The notes: generated by a model not told the origin, from the sequence alone. Counted from the stretch's first letter, positions 17,366 to 25,504 are shown. The stretch is 64,000 nucleotides of DNA from Desulfocucumis sp964643075 (GCA_964643075.1 CAZXQO010000023.1:5623-69622); one strand, 5' to 3'. Made by a program: numbers and translations.

Positions 17366-17385
17366 TTTGCATCTCCCCCTTTCTA

Positions 17386-18579
17386 TTATTTTTCCAGAGC
17401 TGAAAGTGCGGTTATTGTCCTGCCGTACTGATTTTCAGTCAAGACTTTACCGACATTAAAGTACCACTCTTGCGTAAACGGGTCCTGTACCCGCATACCG
17501 GCAAACCAGCAGTAAACACGGCCATTAGAACTAAAGCACTGATCGGGTACTCCGGGGGTAACCCACTTAACTGGATACCCTAAAAATTCCCCCCGGAAAA
17601 TATCCATCCACTGAGAGAAGGAATCTCCTTCGACTCCTATCACATAGATATCGCCGCTCTTCTTGTCCTTTTTAGCGTAGCCGAAGATCGTCGCCGGGGC
17701 TTGTTCGTGCGGGCCTTCATCTCCCCCTTCAATACCTTTAGCTTTAGCCATGAAATGTATCACGTCAGTCTCCTTTACGTCAGAACGCCGGACGAGCATG
17801 TTTTGTAATGAGTCGGCCAATGATATGAAACAAAACTGCCCGGACCCGGAGCGCATATCAGCCAGCGCTTTGTCATCGGCGTAAACAAGCGGCCTGGAAG
17901 GTAAGGCCTGGTTTGTTTTATACTTTAGCGCAGAAATTTGCCCGCTTTTTTCCGCCTGGGATAGAAAATCTGATACATTACCGTCCACCGGTAGATTAAG
18001 CGCGGCAGCCAGGCCTGAGAGGGTGGACACCCAATCCGTCAGGGCGGCGCGTTCTCTGCATTCGAAAAGATGGCCGGCCTGGGTGTTGTCTATGTAACCC
18101 CAACCTATCCAGGAAGGCGCCTGCGGTACCGCCTGTGAGGATGCTTCCAGGCTTACCGGTGAGAATAGCCCCTGGCCGTTTCCATAAGTGGAGTCGAATT
18201 TTCCGAACAGGGAAACCGTTTTACCGACGGAGTTGCGCATTGCTTCCCTCACTGTTTCCGTGGCCGGAACCACGACCTGAAACCTATTCGGATTGACGTT
18301 CTGTCCCTCAGGCGTTGTCCCCGGCAAATGAAACGTGCCGTGCACAATGAAATCATTTTCCCTGTCGGAGTCTACGAAGCAGTTGAGGGTCACCCTGTCC
18401 GCCAAGGTAGGGCTGTCGGTTTCAATCCCATGCGGAGCCACTGCCGCCGGTGCTTGAGGCGGTGAATTTACGGGCAAAAGGGTATTGTTCGTTTGTCCGG
18501 AACAGCCGGAAGCAAAAATGAGTGTTGCCAGGAAAACTCCGGCAATGGTCCGTCTGTCAGCAAACACCGCTAACCCCAT
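17386..18579 (-). CDS. Lipoprotein of the transfer module, paralogue of 38538-39752
   Basis: 397 aa; its ATG shares one base with the stop of the YdjM-like gene (TAATG). The N-terminus is a lipoprotein signal with lipobox ASGC at about residues 23-26. A proline-rich linker follows, then an OB-like segment (VTLNCFVDSDRENDFIVHGTF). The C-terminal third has NGRVYCWFAGMRVQDPFTQEWY and a VLTENQY stretch, matching the end of the 404-aa protein in the second module. It lies immediately upstream of TcpC in both modules, so it is a genuine transfer component. It would sit on the outer face of the membrane. Biochemical role unknown. Confidence 0.65.
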   Translation of the reverse strand: MGLAVFADRRTIAGVFLATLIFASGCSGQTNNTLLPVNSPPQAPAAVAPHGIETDSPTLADRVTLNCFVDSDRENDFIVHGTFHLPGTTPEGQNVNPNRFQVVVPATETVREAMRNSVGKTVSLFGKFDSTYGNGQGLFSPVSLEASSQAVPQAPSWIGWGYIDNTQAGHLFECRERAALTDWVSTLSGLAAALNLPVDGNVSDFLSQAEKSGQISALKYKTNQALPSRPLVYADDKALADMRSGSGQFCFISLADSLQNMLVRRSDVKETDVIHFMAKAKGIEGGDEGPHEQAPATIFGYAKKDKKSGDIYVIGVEGDSFSQWMDIFRGEFLGYPVKWVTPGVPDQCFSSNGRVYCWFAGMRVQDPFTQEWYFNVGKVLTENQYGRTITALSALEK

Positions 18580-19082
18580 TAAATAAATGCACCCCCAATT
18601 CTTTTGTACAGTAAAATCAGCAACAACAGCGCTACAACAGGAAAGACTATAAACCGTTCCAGGATACTGCCGGTAGGCGCCAGGGGCACCGCAAGACGCC
18701 CCTTAACAGGCCAGAGTAAAGGCACTCCCTCCGGAGTCAACATATCCAGAAGAAGATGTGAGGTATAGCCCCAGAATATCCAGTGGTTAAGACCCGGTAT
18801 TAAGCCGGCAAGAACCTGGGGTAGATACCATTGAACCAAAGCGTAAACAGCACCGGCAGCAACCAGGGAATGCAGTGGGCCCCTGTGGCCTAAGGTCATT
18901 CTTATTACAGATGGGGCCACAGGCACCCTTGAGCCCAGGAATGACTTCGGTGAATCAATATCCGGCAGGAGAGCCGCTAAGCCTCCGGTCACCGCAGCTA
19001 TCAGAGTCGTTTTGGGGTCGCCGCTAGTGGAAAAAAATAAAGTAGCCAGTGCCCCGCCCATGAAATGGGTTGGAAAAAGCAA
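18579..19082 (-). CDS. YdjM-type membrane-bound metal-dependent hydrolase (DUF457)
   Basis: 167 aa from a TTG with GAGGGGG upstream. The motifs FPTHFMGG, ALLPDIDSPKS and GHRGPLHSL are the metal-ligand His/Asp signatures of the YdjM/DUF457 family. Four to five hydrophobic segments surround them. It should be an integral membrane hydrolase with unknown substrate. A close paralogue (30458-30946) sits next to the second transfer module, but at its downstream end. Each module keeps one copy, so it probably belongs to the transfer cargo rather than the host. Confidence 0.8.
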   Translation of the reverse strand: MLFPTHFMGGALATLFFSTSGDPKTTLIAAVTGGLAALLPDIDSPKSFLGSRVPVAPSVIRMTLGHRGPLHSLVAAGAVYALVQWYLPQVLAGLIPGLNHWIFWGYTSHLLLDMLTPEGVPLLWPVKGRLAVPLAPTGSILERFIVFPVVALLLLILLYKRIGGAFI

Positions 19083-19097
19083 TTTAATCCCCCTCTC

Positions 19098-19367
19098 CTA
19101 ACCGGACAATTCTAATCCTGCCAACCCTCGTGAAACATACTTTACTTGAACGCCGGCACTTTCCGCGAGTTTCCTTGTACGATGGACAAGACCGTGATTG
19201 ACATATCCAGTAACAACGAGTACCATCGACACTCCTTTTGGCAGGCAGGTGGGCGACCTGGCTTTTCTCCCCGTCCAGTGCACGACATGCGCAACTCCAT
19301 ATTGTTTTTTCAACACTTTTTCGGCTGCACCAACTCTATCGCATCCAACGATCAAGCAAATCTTCAT
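19098..19367 (-). CDS. DUF2325 family protein
   Basis: 89 aa from an ATG with GGGGTGAT upstream; a longer frame exists but has no ribosome site. MKICLIVGCDR opens an alpha/beta fold that contains the charged loop HWTGRKA and the segment VVLVVTGYVNHGL, both typical of DUF2325 domains. The family is found near stress and mobile-element genes and has no established activity. The gene is 15 bases upstream of the YdjM-like gene and probably leads that operon. An intrinsic terminator lies directly before it. Confidence 0.7.
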   Translation of the reverse strand: MKICLIVGCDRVGAAEKVLKKQYGVAHVVHWTGRKARSPTCLPKGVSMVLVVTGYVNHGLVHRTRKLAESAGVQVKYVSRGLAGLELSG

Positions 19368-19380
19368 GAAATCACCCCAT

Positions 19381-19421
19381 AAAATAAAAATCACCCTGGT
19401 TCATGCCAGAGTGTTGATTTT
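19381..19421 (-). terminator. Intrinsic terminator upstream of the DUF2325 gene
   Basis: Minus-strand hairpin with CACTCTGG pairing to CCAGGGTG (one mismatch) and flanking AATCA/TGATTT arms, followed by TTTTTATTTT. It ends about 14 bases before the start codon of the downstream gene. Confidence 0.6.
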
Positions 19422-19444
19422 CTATTATCATCCTCTTATTCTAT

Positions 19445-19537
19445 TTAGTTGAACACTTTATACTGTTCATCAATGAGCAGGGCAAGAGTCGCAACCGCCA
19501 CTTTAAGTTTTTCGTATCCTGTTAATTGGTCCATCAT
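19445..19537 (-). CDS. Very small protein, 30 aa, strong ribosome site
   Basis: A 30-codon frame beginning with two ATGs directly after AAGGAGGTTCCC. The product MMDQLTGYEKLKVAVATLAL continues as an acidic amphipathic tail ending YKVFN. The perfect Shine-Dalgarno, and the position between two transfer-element genes, argue that it is translated. No family recognised. It may be a small regulator or a membrane-surface helix. Confidence 0.45.
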   Translation of the reverse strand: MMDQLTGYEKLKVAVATLALLIDEQYKVFN

Positions 19538-19576
19538 GGGAACCTCCTTGCTTCATATTTGCCGCAAATATTTGAG

Positions 19577-19735
19577 CTACGCAACACTTTTTCTATTCCA
19601 AAAGCAGTATAAAACAAAGAAGTCAAACGCGCCACCTATAAATGCAGTAGTAAATTTCCATTCTACCTGCTGATATATCTTCCACGTCATGTAAGCCAAT
19701 ATCAAACTTATTGCAAACACAACAATATTTTTCAT
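19577..19735 (-). CDS. Small membrane protein, 52 aa
   Basis: From the ATG at 19735 (GGGGGA upstream) the product starts MKNIVVFAISLILAYMTWKI. It has two hydrophobic segments separated by QQVEWKFTTAF, ending in a short basic tail. The longer open frame upstream overlaps the neighbouring 87-aa gene and is not credible. Function unknown; it belongs to the right end of the left element. Confidence 0.5.
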   Translation of the reverse strand: MKNIVVFAISLILAYMTWKIYQQVEWKFTTAFIGGAFDFFVLYCFWNRKSVA

Positions 19736-19787
19736 TTTCTTTAATGTTCCCCCTCTTGTGGCGTATTTTATTTGAAGTGTGTAGTAA

Positions 19788-20051
19788 CTACTTTTTATTG
19801 GCATGATACAAAAACACTTCTTCGATTTTAGAAATATTTTCCTCAATGCCACCTTCTGCATTGGTAACAAAAGCTAAAGCCTCGGTAAATTTATCATCCG
19901 TCCTGCAAGCATCAAAATACTCAGGATCGATTCCGTAACTTTCTATTATGCTTGCTACTTCTCTTTCTATCTTCCCAGCTTTTTCATATGCCTTCTGCAA
20001 TTGTCTGATTTTATTTTTTAATACCGCAGGCATTGATTTAATCTTAACCAC
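19788..20051 (-). CDS. Hypothetical protein, 87 aa
   Basis: A charged, mostly helical protein (start GTG close to AAGGGGA, or an internal ATG six codons later). The first 40 residues look like a coiled coil (KNKIRQLQKAYEKAGKIERE). The next part has DPEYFDACRTDDKFTEAL. No family recognised. It is the first gene inside the left element next to the broken yhbH, where accessory or recombination-directionality genes are often found. That role is only a guess from position. Confidence 0.5.
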   Translation of the reverse strand: MVKIKSMPAVLKNKIRQLQKAYEKAGKIEREVASIIESYGIDPEYFDACRTDDKFTEALAFVTNAEGGIEENISKIEEVFLYHANKK

Positions 20052-20090
20052 TTCCCCTTATTACACACTTTTAACAGATAATGCAATACC

Positions 20091-20933
20091 TTACTGGATT
20101 AGTCTACCAGAATAAGGAATCATATAAATAACCGAATCTCCTCCAGCTTTGTGCCAAAGGAGATTCACAATACAATTAGTATAATTATAGAAAAATTTAG
20201 GCGACATAGTAAACCCTACAATTATTGGTCTGTCAGTAGATGGGACATGGCCTTTGCCTATAGTTAATTTAGGAACTTCCATACTACCGGATGTATCCAT
20301 CATAGCCAGAACAACCGCATTTGACTCGTATTTATACGATATATCCCAGGTTTTGAAGCGTAAATCATCCTTTGTGATTTTACCCAAATAAGGCTCACCT
20401 TTAAGGGCTGTTCTTTTAATTGACTCATAAATGGTTCTCTTCCGATCTATATTGCTGATAATCCCTTTCTTCCTAACATCCTTAAACTCCGGCGACTCCG
20501 ATGCCAACTCAGGTTTCTTCTTCTGTTCCAGGTTCGGCAACCCGAGATCCTCAAATATCAGTTCAGCCAGTTCCTCCATAGTAATATCCGCCTCATAATA
20601 GTCCACCCCTGGTTCTTCCCCTGCACCCTTTCCCTTTCCGCTGCCCGGCTGGGGCTCCGAGTGCAGAACATCCCCCACCTGGGTTTTGCCTTTGCCCTGG
20701 CCGGAATGTTTATTTTTGCCCTGATCAAAACGAAAGTTAAATTCGTCAAGAGATTTAATAGGAACCTTGATAATTTTCTGCCCGTCACTCATGATAATGC
20801 TTTCTTCTGATACGATATCCGCAAGATTCTTTTTTATTGCTTCCTTAACCTTCTCCCGGTGGCGCTGCCGGTCAATCTCACCCTTACGGTGCAGTGACCA
20901 GTCATTACGGGAGATAGTGTAATTATTGGACAT
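20091..20933 (-). pseudogene. yhbH: yhbH 5' fragment fused to an unrelated tail
   Basis: Residues 1 to about 220 are clearly YhbH/YeaH (UPF0229, DUF444). They include SRNDWSLHRKGEIDRQRHRE, EDLGLPNLE, an SNIDRKRTI stretch, and VVLAMMDTSGSM with the VWA-type DxSxS motif. Family members continue for about 150 residues after this motif. Here the next codons give EVPKLTIGKGHVPS and an unrelated 60-residue tail to the stop. The gene is therefore cut at the ATGG of SGSM-G. The start chosen is the ATG with GGGGGAAG upstream, aligned with YhbH N-termini. It lies directly downstream of the prkA fragment, the normal PrkA-YhbH order. The cut is best explained by insertion of the left element. Confidence 0.85.
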
Positions 20934-21014
20934 CTGAGGCTTCCCCCCGCATCCACACATATTTAAATTCGTTTGCGGCTCGACAGGCCGGATACCCGGC
21001 CCCGCCGCTGTTCC

Positions 21015-21515
21015 CTACCTGTTGAGAAGGCTTCCCACATACTTTAACAACTCATTGGCACAATTGGGACAATAACCATATTCGTCGATAAGCTTGGCAC
21101 TGACCTCGTTAATCCTCTTGAGTTGCTCGGCGTCGGGAGTCTTTGTTGATGTGGTAATCTTTACAACATCCTTTAAATCAACGAATAATTTCTTTTCAAC
21201 GGCATCCCTCAAGCGCTCGTGTGATCTGTAATCGAATTTGATGTTTTTACGGGCGTAGGAAGAGAGGCGAATTAGTATCTCCTCCCGGAAACTCTTTTTC
21301 GCGTTTTCCGATACGCCAATCTGCTCCTCTATAGAGCGCATTAATTTTTCGTCCGGATCAATCTCCTCGTCGGTTATGGGATCCCTGATCTTTACTCCGT
21401 TGCAGAAAGCCTCTACGTTATCCAGATAGTTGTCAAAAAGCACCTTCGCAGATTCCTCGTATGAATACACAAAGGCTTTTTGCACTTCCTTCTTGGCTAA
21501 CTCGTCATATTCCAT
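21015..21515 (-). pseudogene. prkA: prkA 3' fragment (serine protein kinase C-terminal domain)
   Basis: 166 codons matching the C-terminal quarter of PrkA (about 630 aa in family members), from YDELAKKEVQKAFVYSYEES to the end. They include KLMRSIEEQIGVSENAKKSF, KDVVKITTSTKTPD and ELLKYVGSLLNR. The AAA+/kinase core is absent. The fragment begins inside the last codons of the serine recombinase gene, so the recombinase stop lies in the prkA-like sequence. PrkA acts with YhbH in sporulation and stationary phase. The intact gene would have been about 460 codons longer on the right. I did not find the 5' part anywhere in the window. Confidence 0.9.
21497..21512. other. Candidate attachment core inside prkA
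   Basis: A 16-base string (CTAACTCGTCATATTC) at the recombinase/prkA junction recurs exactly at 63558-63573. At this end it codes EYDEL of PrkA and also supplies the recombinase stop codon. The position right at the edge of a serine recombinase gene is where such a core is expected. That it is the actual crossover is inference. Confidence 0.45.
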
Positions 21516-23073
21516 GAGCGCAATAGTGGCGATAAAATTTGTCTTCCCCGTTATTGTTTAAAATATCTCCTACCGGAATGAGCGCATAGATGCGCATGTC
21601 ACCGTTAACGGCAATCTCTATTTTAGGGAATAACGCCTGAATAAGCTTCCTCTGCTGCTGTCTGGACATTTCCTCTTCCATCCTGGACAAAACCACAAAA
21701 TAATTGACAATCAATTCAATATCCGGCTTTTGTTCTTTCATACGGGCTAGCTGCTCATAAATCTTTTGCTGCTCGCCGCTCGCATTTTGAAGCTCGGCTT
21801 CTATGGCCTTTTTCTTTTTCTTTAAAGTTGCTTTGTCCCAGTCATCATCAAGAAACAGGGTTAATAGCTTTTCTTTCTTGGCAGTGAGCTGCTTTTCGGA
21901 CTTCTTTAAATCCTCCAGGCGTTTCAGAAGTGTATTTTTTTCCTTATCCGAATTTTTGACTTTAATTAACCTTTGTGCAGCTGCAGGACTGGACCCGATT
22001 AGTTTGATGGCCTCAATTATTCTTGCATCCACCCGGTCAACACGGTGGACCGCATCACAAACCGGTTTTACTGTATTTCCGCACCTGTCTCTGGACCTGT
22101 GGCGGTAATAATAATAACTATACTTCTTATTGCCATACTTGCTATGAATCGGAAGAACCTGCAACATTTTATGGCATTCGACGCATATCAAGGAGCCGGC
22201 AGCCAGGCTGGTGACTGTATTTTGCCTTTGCCAGGTTCTTTCTTCACTGCGGCGCTGCAATATTTTTTGGCACCGGTCAAATAGCGCCACCGGCACGGTG
22301 GGTTCAAAGACCGCCCCCACGTATATATCCCTGCCATTTTCGCAACGCCGCAAATCCCCCCGGTGGATAGGATGTGATATAACCCTGAGCACTGCGCAGT
22401 TATCCCATATACCGCCTTCGGGCGCATGTATGCCTAATCTGTTCAACTCGTCGGCAATGATTTTGGAACCGTAACCTTCATCATACATGTCAAACATTTT
22501 TTGCACAACCGGGCCGGTTTCAGGGTCAATAACTATTTCATCCTTGCCTCTGTTATTTTTTATCTTCTTCCTTCCATAAGGCGGCTTGCCAAACCAGTTG
22601 CCATTTTCAACAGCTTCAGCCCTGCCCCGCATCATGGCCTTTTTTAACTTTCTTCTCTGGTGTCGAGCAAACAGATTAAACACGTCACTTACAAGCTCTT
22701 CATCCTCGTCGGAAAAGTCAATCTCCTGAACTGGCGTTACCAGACGCACTCCGGCTTCCTTCATTTCGCGCTTTAGCAGTTCCCAGTCTATAGGCTCCAT
22801 CCGGGATAACCTATCCTGATCAACCACCAGTATAACGCTGAATTTACCGGCAGCCATATCGTCACGCAATTGATCCAGGCCTGGCCGGCTTGATTTGGAA
22901 CCGCTTATGGTATCTTTAAAAATATTATGTATAATAAAGCCCCGACGCTTTGCTAATTCCAGCAATTCTTTCTCCTGACCGCCAAGGCTCCATTTTTGCA
23001 AATCTTCATCAGTGCTGATACGAATATAGAGAGCCGCACTCAATTCCTCATTCTGTGACCTCTTTTTTACCAA
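21505..23073 (-). CDS. Large serine recombinase
   Basis: About 522 aa from a TTG nine bases after GGAGGGAG. The resolvase/invertase catalytic domain opens with ALYIRISTDED (catalytic Ser), then QDRLSRMEPIDW. A recombinase domain follows (KPPYGRKKI; GYGSKIIADELNRLG). A zinc ribbon (CVECHKMLQ ... DRCGNTVKPVC) and a long coiled coil rich in Lys/Glu (KKEKLLTLF, KKKKKAIEAEL) come next. This is the architecture of site-specific integrases of the phiC31/TndX type. Its 3' end overlaps the prkA fragment, so it defines one end of the right element and should integrate and excise it. The upstream 95-aa gene overlaps its start by 26 bases. Confidence 0.93.
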   Translation of the reverse strand: MVKKRSQNEELSAALYIRISTDEDLQKWSLGGQEKELLELAKRRGFIIHNIFKDTISGSKSSRPGLDQLRDDMAAGKFSVILVVDQDRLSRMEPIDWELLKREMKEAGVRLVTPVQEIDFSDEDEELVSDVFNLFARHQRRKLKKAMMRGRAEAVENGNWFGKPPYGRKKIKNNRGKDEIVIDPETGPVVQKMFDMYDEGYGSKIIADELNRLGIHAPEGGIWDNCAVLRVISHPIHRGDLRRCENGRDIYVGAVFEPTVPVALFDRCQKILQRRSEERTWQRQNTVTSLAAGSLICVECHKMLQVLPIHSKYGNKKYSYYYYRHRSRDRCGNTVKPVCDAVHRVDRVDARIIEAIKLIGSSPAAAQRLIKVKNSDKEKNTLLKRLEDLKKSEKQLTAKKEKLLTLFLDDDWDKATLKKKKKAIEAELQNASGEQQKIYEQLARMKEQKPDIELIVNYFVVLSRMEEEMSRQQQRKLIQALFPKIEIAVNGDMRIYALIPVGDILNNNGEDKFYRHYCAHGI

Positions 23074-23335
23074 TAGGAACCACTCCCTCCATGACACTAT
23101 TTTTCTGTGCCATGGGACAAATTTCCTCCCAGAGATCATCTATTGATCTTTTGCCAGTGCCCCATGCTATTAAAGCTTCCAGAGCCTCAGCCTTATGCCC
23201 CGCCATGGCCACATTCGCCAGTAGCTTAGGCAGGTTGGCACGTTTATAAACTTGGTTAAAAATCAGATCAGCGGCGATTTCCAATCCCTCATTACCCTGC
23301 CCCTCATTTTCACACAGGAGTATTGTTTCAGGCAT
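23048..23335 (-). CDS. Hypothetical 95-aa protein upstream of the recombinase
   Basis: Starts at an ATG four bases after a G-rich ribosome site and overlaps the recombinase start, so the two are co-translated. It has MPETILLCENEGQGNEGLEI and then a helical region (NLPKLLANVAMAGHKAEALE). No DNA-binding motif is obvious. By position it might be a recombination directionality or regulatory partner of the recombinase. That is inference only. Confidence 0.55.
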   Translation of the reverse strand: MPETILLCENEGQGNEGLEIAADLIFNQVYKRANLPKLLANVAMAGHKAEALEALIAWGTGKRSIDDLWEEICPMAQKNSVMEGVVPIGKKEVTE

Positions 23336-23400
23336 TTGTCCCCCCCCTTGGCATTCGTTAAATTACTTTATGAGGTGGCTGAGTTGTCCAATTACAACAA

Positions 23401-23429
23401 TAAATAAAACCCCCGGGGAAACCCGGAGG
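23401..23429 (-). terminator. Intrinsic terminator before the recombinase operon
   Basis: Minus-strand CCTCCGGG, short loop, CCCGGGGG (one G-U pair), then TTTTATTTA. It separates the recombinase genes from the Rpn-like remnants upstream. Confidence 0.65.
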
Positions 23430-23467
23430 TCTAAAAATTCAAGTGTTCTTTATAATCTTAAAATCTT

Positions 23468-23557
23468 TTAATTTTTACTGAGCGTATCCACTCGAGCCCT
23501 GACTTCCCATTCTTCTCTGATACCATCAAACAGCGGAGAGTTTTCCTCAATGCTCAT
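23468..23557 (-). pseudogene. Remnant of an Rpn-type gene (C-terminal scrap)
   Basis: A 29-codon frame, MSIEENSPLFDGIREEWEVR and nine more residues. It repeats the SPLFDGIREEWEARG segment of the adjacent Rpn-like gene almost exactly. At the DNA level about 45 bases near 23505-23545 match 23790-23830. It looks like the leftover of a second copy of the same family. Confidence 0.55.
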
Positions 23558-23581
23558 CTACAACACCTTCGGCAAATTTAC

Positions 23582-24467
23582 TTAGTTTGGCATAAGTTCT
23601 TTAAAAGCTATTTCGAATTCTTCAATGCTTTTGGATTTTACCGCCCGGCGAAGGATCTTTTTAAGCAAGTCCCTTTCGTTAACTTTAGATAAGCTCTCTT
23701 TAACCCAGGCTGGCCTTTGGCCGGTATTCTCCTCAAGAGCTTCAATGATAGCTTCAATCATACCCACACCGAGACCCCTGGCTTCCCATTCTTCCCGGAT
23801 ACCATCAAACAGCGGAGAGTTTTCCATCTTGCTCACCTCCAGCACTCTTGTAATTAATTGCTTCGGAAACTTCAACGCAGCCATAACACCCAGGGACAGG
23901 TAAAGAGTTGACCTTTCCTCTTCCCGGGGTTCTTCGTTCTCTACTCTCTCAGCACACTTCTCCAGCACTGCTTCAATCGGCTCATCCTGTCGCATCAATG
24001 GCACCAACGGCAGCAGCCCCACCGGCCCCCGGTAGAGAAAGTCCCTGCCGGTAATATCCTCCAGGTTAATCAGCCGGTAGTTAAAATCAACCACTGTCAG
24101 GTCCAGACAATCCATTGTATATTGTTCTGCCTGCCGTCCTCTGCCGGTTAGGTTTATCACCACTGGATACACCGGCTTTTCATGCCGTCGATGGTGCATT
24201 GCCGTGTACTCCAAAAGCCGCCCGGCCATCTTACGGTCCGGCCTGGCCTGAAAACTCCACCAGCATCATATAGTCATACCCGTTCTCACGAACCTTGACC
24301 AGAACATCATTAGTCCGCTGAACGGCCACAGCCTCTTTATCGGTTGCCTGAATCTGCTCCACGGCAACATCCATGCCACGCACCAGTGAAACAATATTGC
24401 CTATGTACCGTTCGGCCAGAGCCTTTATAATCAAATCAAATTCCGCCAAGGGCACCATCCCTCTCAT
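23582..24467 (-). pseudogene. Rpn/PD-(D/E)XK transposase-like gene with a frameshift
   Basis: Two frames, 24467-24231 and 24229-23582, together make one protein of about 293 aa. The first ends DVLVKVRENGYDYMMLVEF and the second continues QARPDRKMAGRLLEY, PVYPVVINLTG. Removing one T from the TTTT run at about 24254-24257 joins them into the family's typical EFQ...D.KM..RLLEY motif. These proteins are recombination-promoting nucleases or transposase derivatives with a PD-(D/E)XK fold. The single-base slip in a homopolymer could be real decay or a sequencing error. An extended -10 (TGTTATAAT) lies just upstream. Confidence 0.75.
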
Positions 24468-24561
24468 GTATAATTATAACATAAATACAAACCAATCACA
24501 GCGGCATTGGTTTATACCTTTTATTACACACCATTGCTACACACAGTATTTGAAGTACGCA

Positions 24562-25476
24562 TTAAAAACCTAAAGCCTGTTGCAAGTCCTGACCCTTGTA
24601 ACCGTCCTTAAAATCCTCAAAAGAACAACTTTTGTAATAAAACCTATTGACCCAACGAGCAAAGGATTTTAACTTAGGACCGGCTCCCTCATAGCACATT
24701 ATGAAAGGCTTACATCCAAACTCCTGCAAAACATTAAACCTGTGCCAATCCTGTTCCCATGTGGTATTATAACCCACCAGGATGTAGAACCTCAGATTAT
24801 ATGCTTTAAAACCTGCTTTAACAAGTGCCTCAATACCTGTTATAACCTGATGCTCGTTCTCTGGCTTATCCCATGCAAAGAAAACTTGATTATCTGTCCG
24901 GTGGAGATTGCTGATCTTAATCTTTGCTAGTTCCGCAGCCACCATATCATTGATGTACCGGATATCAAGTCCTTGGGTGAAATGTACCGTTAGTCCACGC
25001 TCCCTAATCTCCCGGAAGTGTTCCGGCCAGTCTGGACAGGCCAATAGATTTGCGTCCAGCAAAACCAAAAAACCACCCCGGGAATTAAGTATGTCTCCAG
25101 CCCGGGCCACGGTCTTTGATTCGTGCCCTTCCATTACCGGCACTACACACCATGGGCAGTTTCCCGGGCACCCAGCCGTGAGGCGTCCAAAACCGTAATT
25201 AATGTCATAAAGGCTATAGTCTGGCTTGTAGGTGGCTATCTCCGGAGGAAGTGTAACTGTATGGTCCCAGCCAGGGCCACCTACCACTGCCGTATGGTAT
25301 ATCTTTAAAAGCTCCTCAGCTATATGACGGTGCTTTCTGAAAATGCAACTTATATAAGTCAAATCACCACCGGTTCCCAGGCTCACGGTGTCACCCATGG
25401 ACTTGTGGTAGGCTGATATTTTCATCAGAGCTAAGTTTGGTAATTTTCCTCCGATATCGATTAATCCTACCTTCAA
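24562..25476 (-). CDS. Radical SAM protein
   Basis: 304 aa from a TTG preceded by GGAGGTGA; the open frame upstream reads through a hairpin repeat and is not convincing. KVGLIDIGGKLPNLALMKIS resembles the B12-binding-like N-terminus of radical SAM enzymes. The cluster motif is CPGNCPWC (CxxxCxxC) at about residue 135. GLDIRYINDMVAAEL and FYILVGYNTTWEQD are typical strand/loop segments of the barrel. Substrate unknown. Such genes recur in mobile elements beside ssb and antirestriction genes, where they might modify DNA or a small peptide. No target is evident here. Confidence 0.8.
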   Translation of the reverse strand: MKVGLIDIGGKLPNLALMKISAYHKSMGDTVSLGTGGDLTYISCIFRKHRHIAEELLKIYHTAVVGGPGWDHTVTLPPEIATYKPDYSLYDINYGFGRLTAGCPGNCPWCVVPVMEGHESKTVARAGDILNSRGGFLVLLDANLLACPDWPEHFREIRERGLTVHFTQGLDIRYINDMVAAELAKIKISNLHRTDNQVFFAWDKPENEHQVITGIEALVKAGFKAYNLRFYILVGYNTTWEQDWHRFNVLQEFGCKPFIMCYEGAGPKLKSFARWVNRFYYKSCSFEDFKDGYKGQDLQQALGF

Positions 25477-25504
25477 GATCTCACCTCCAATGTTGCGCAT
25501 TTTT

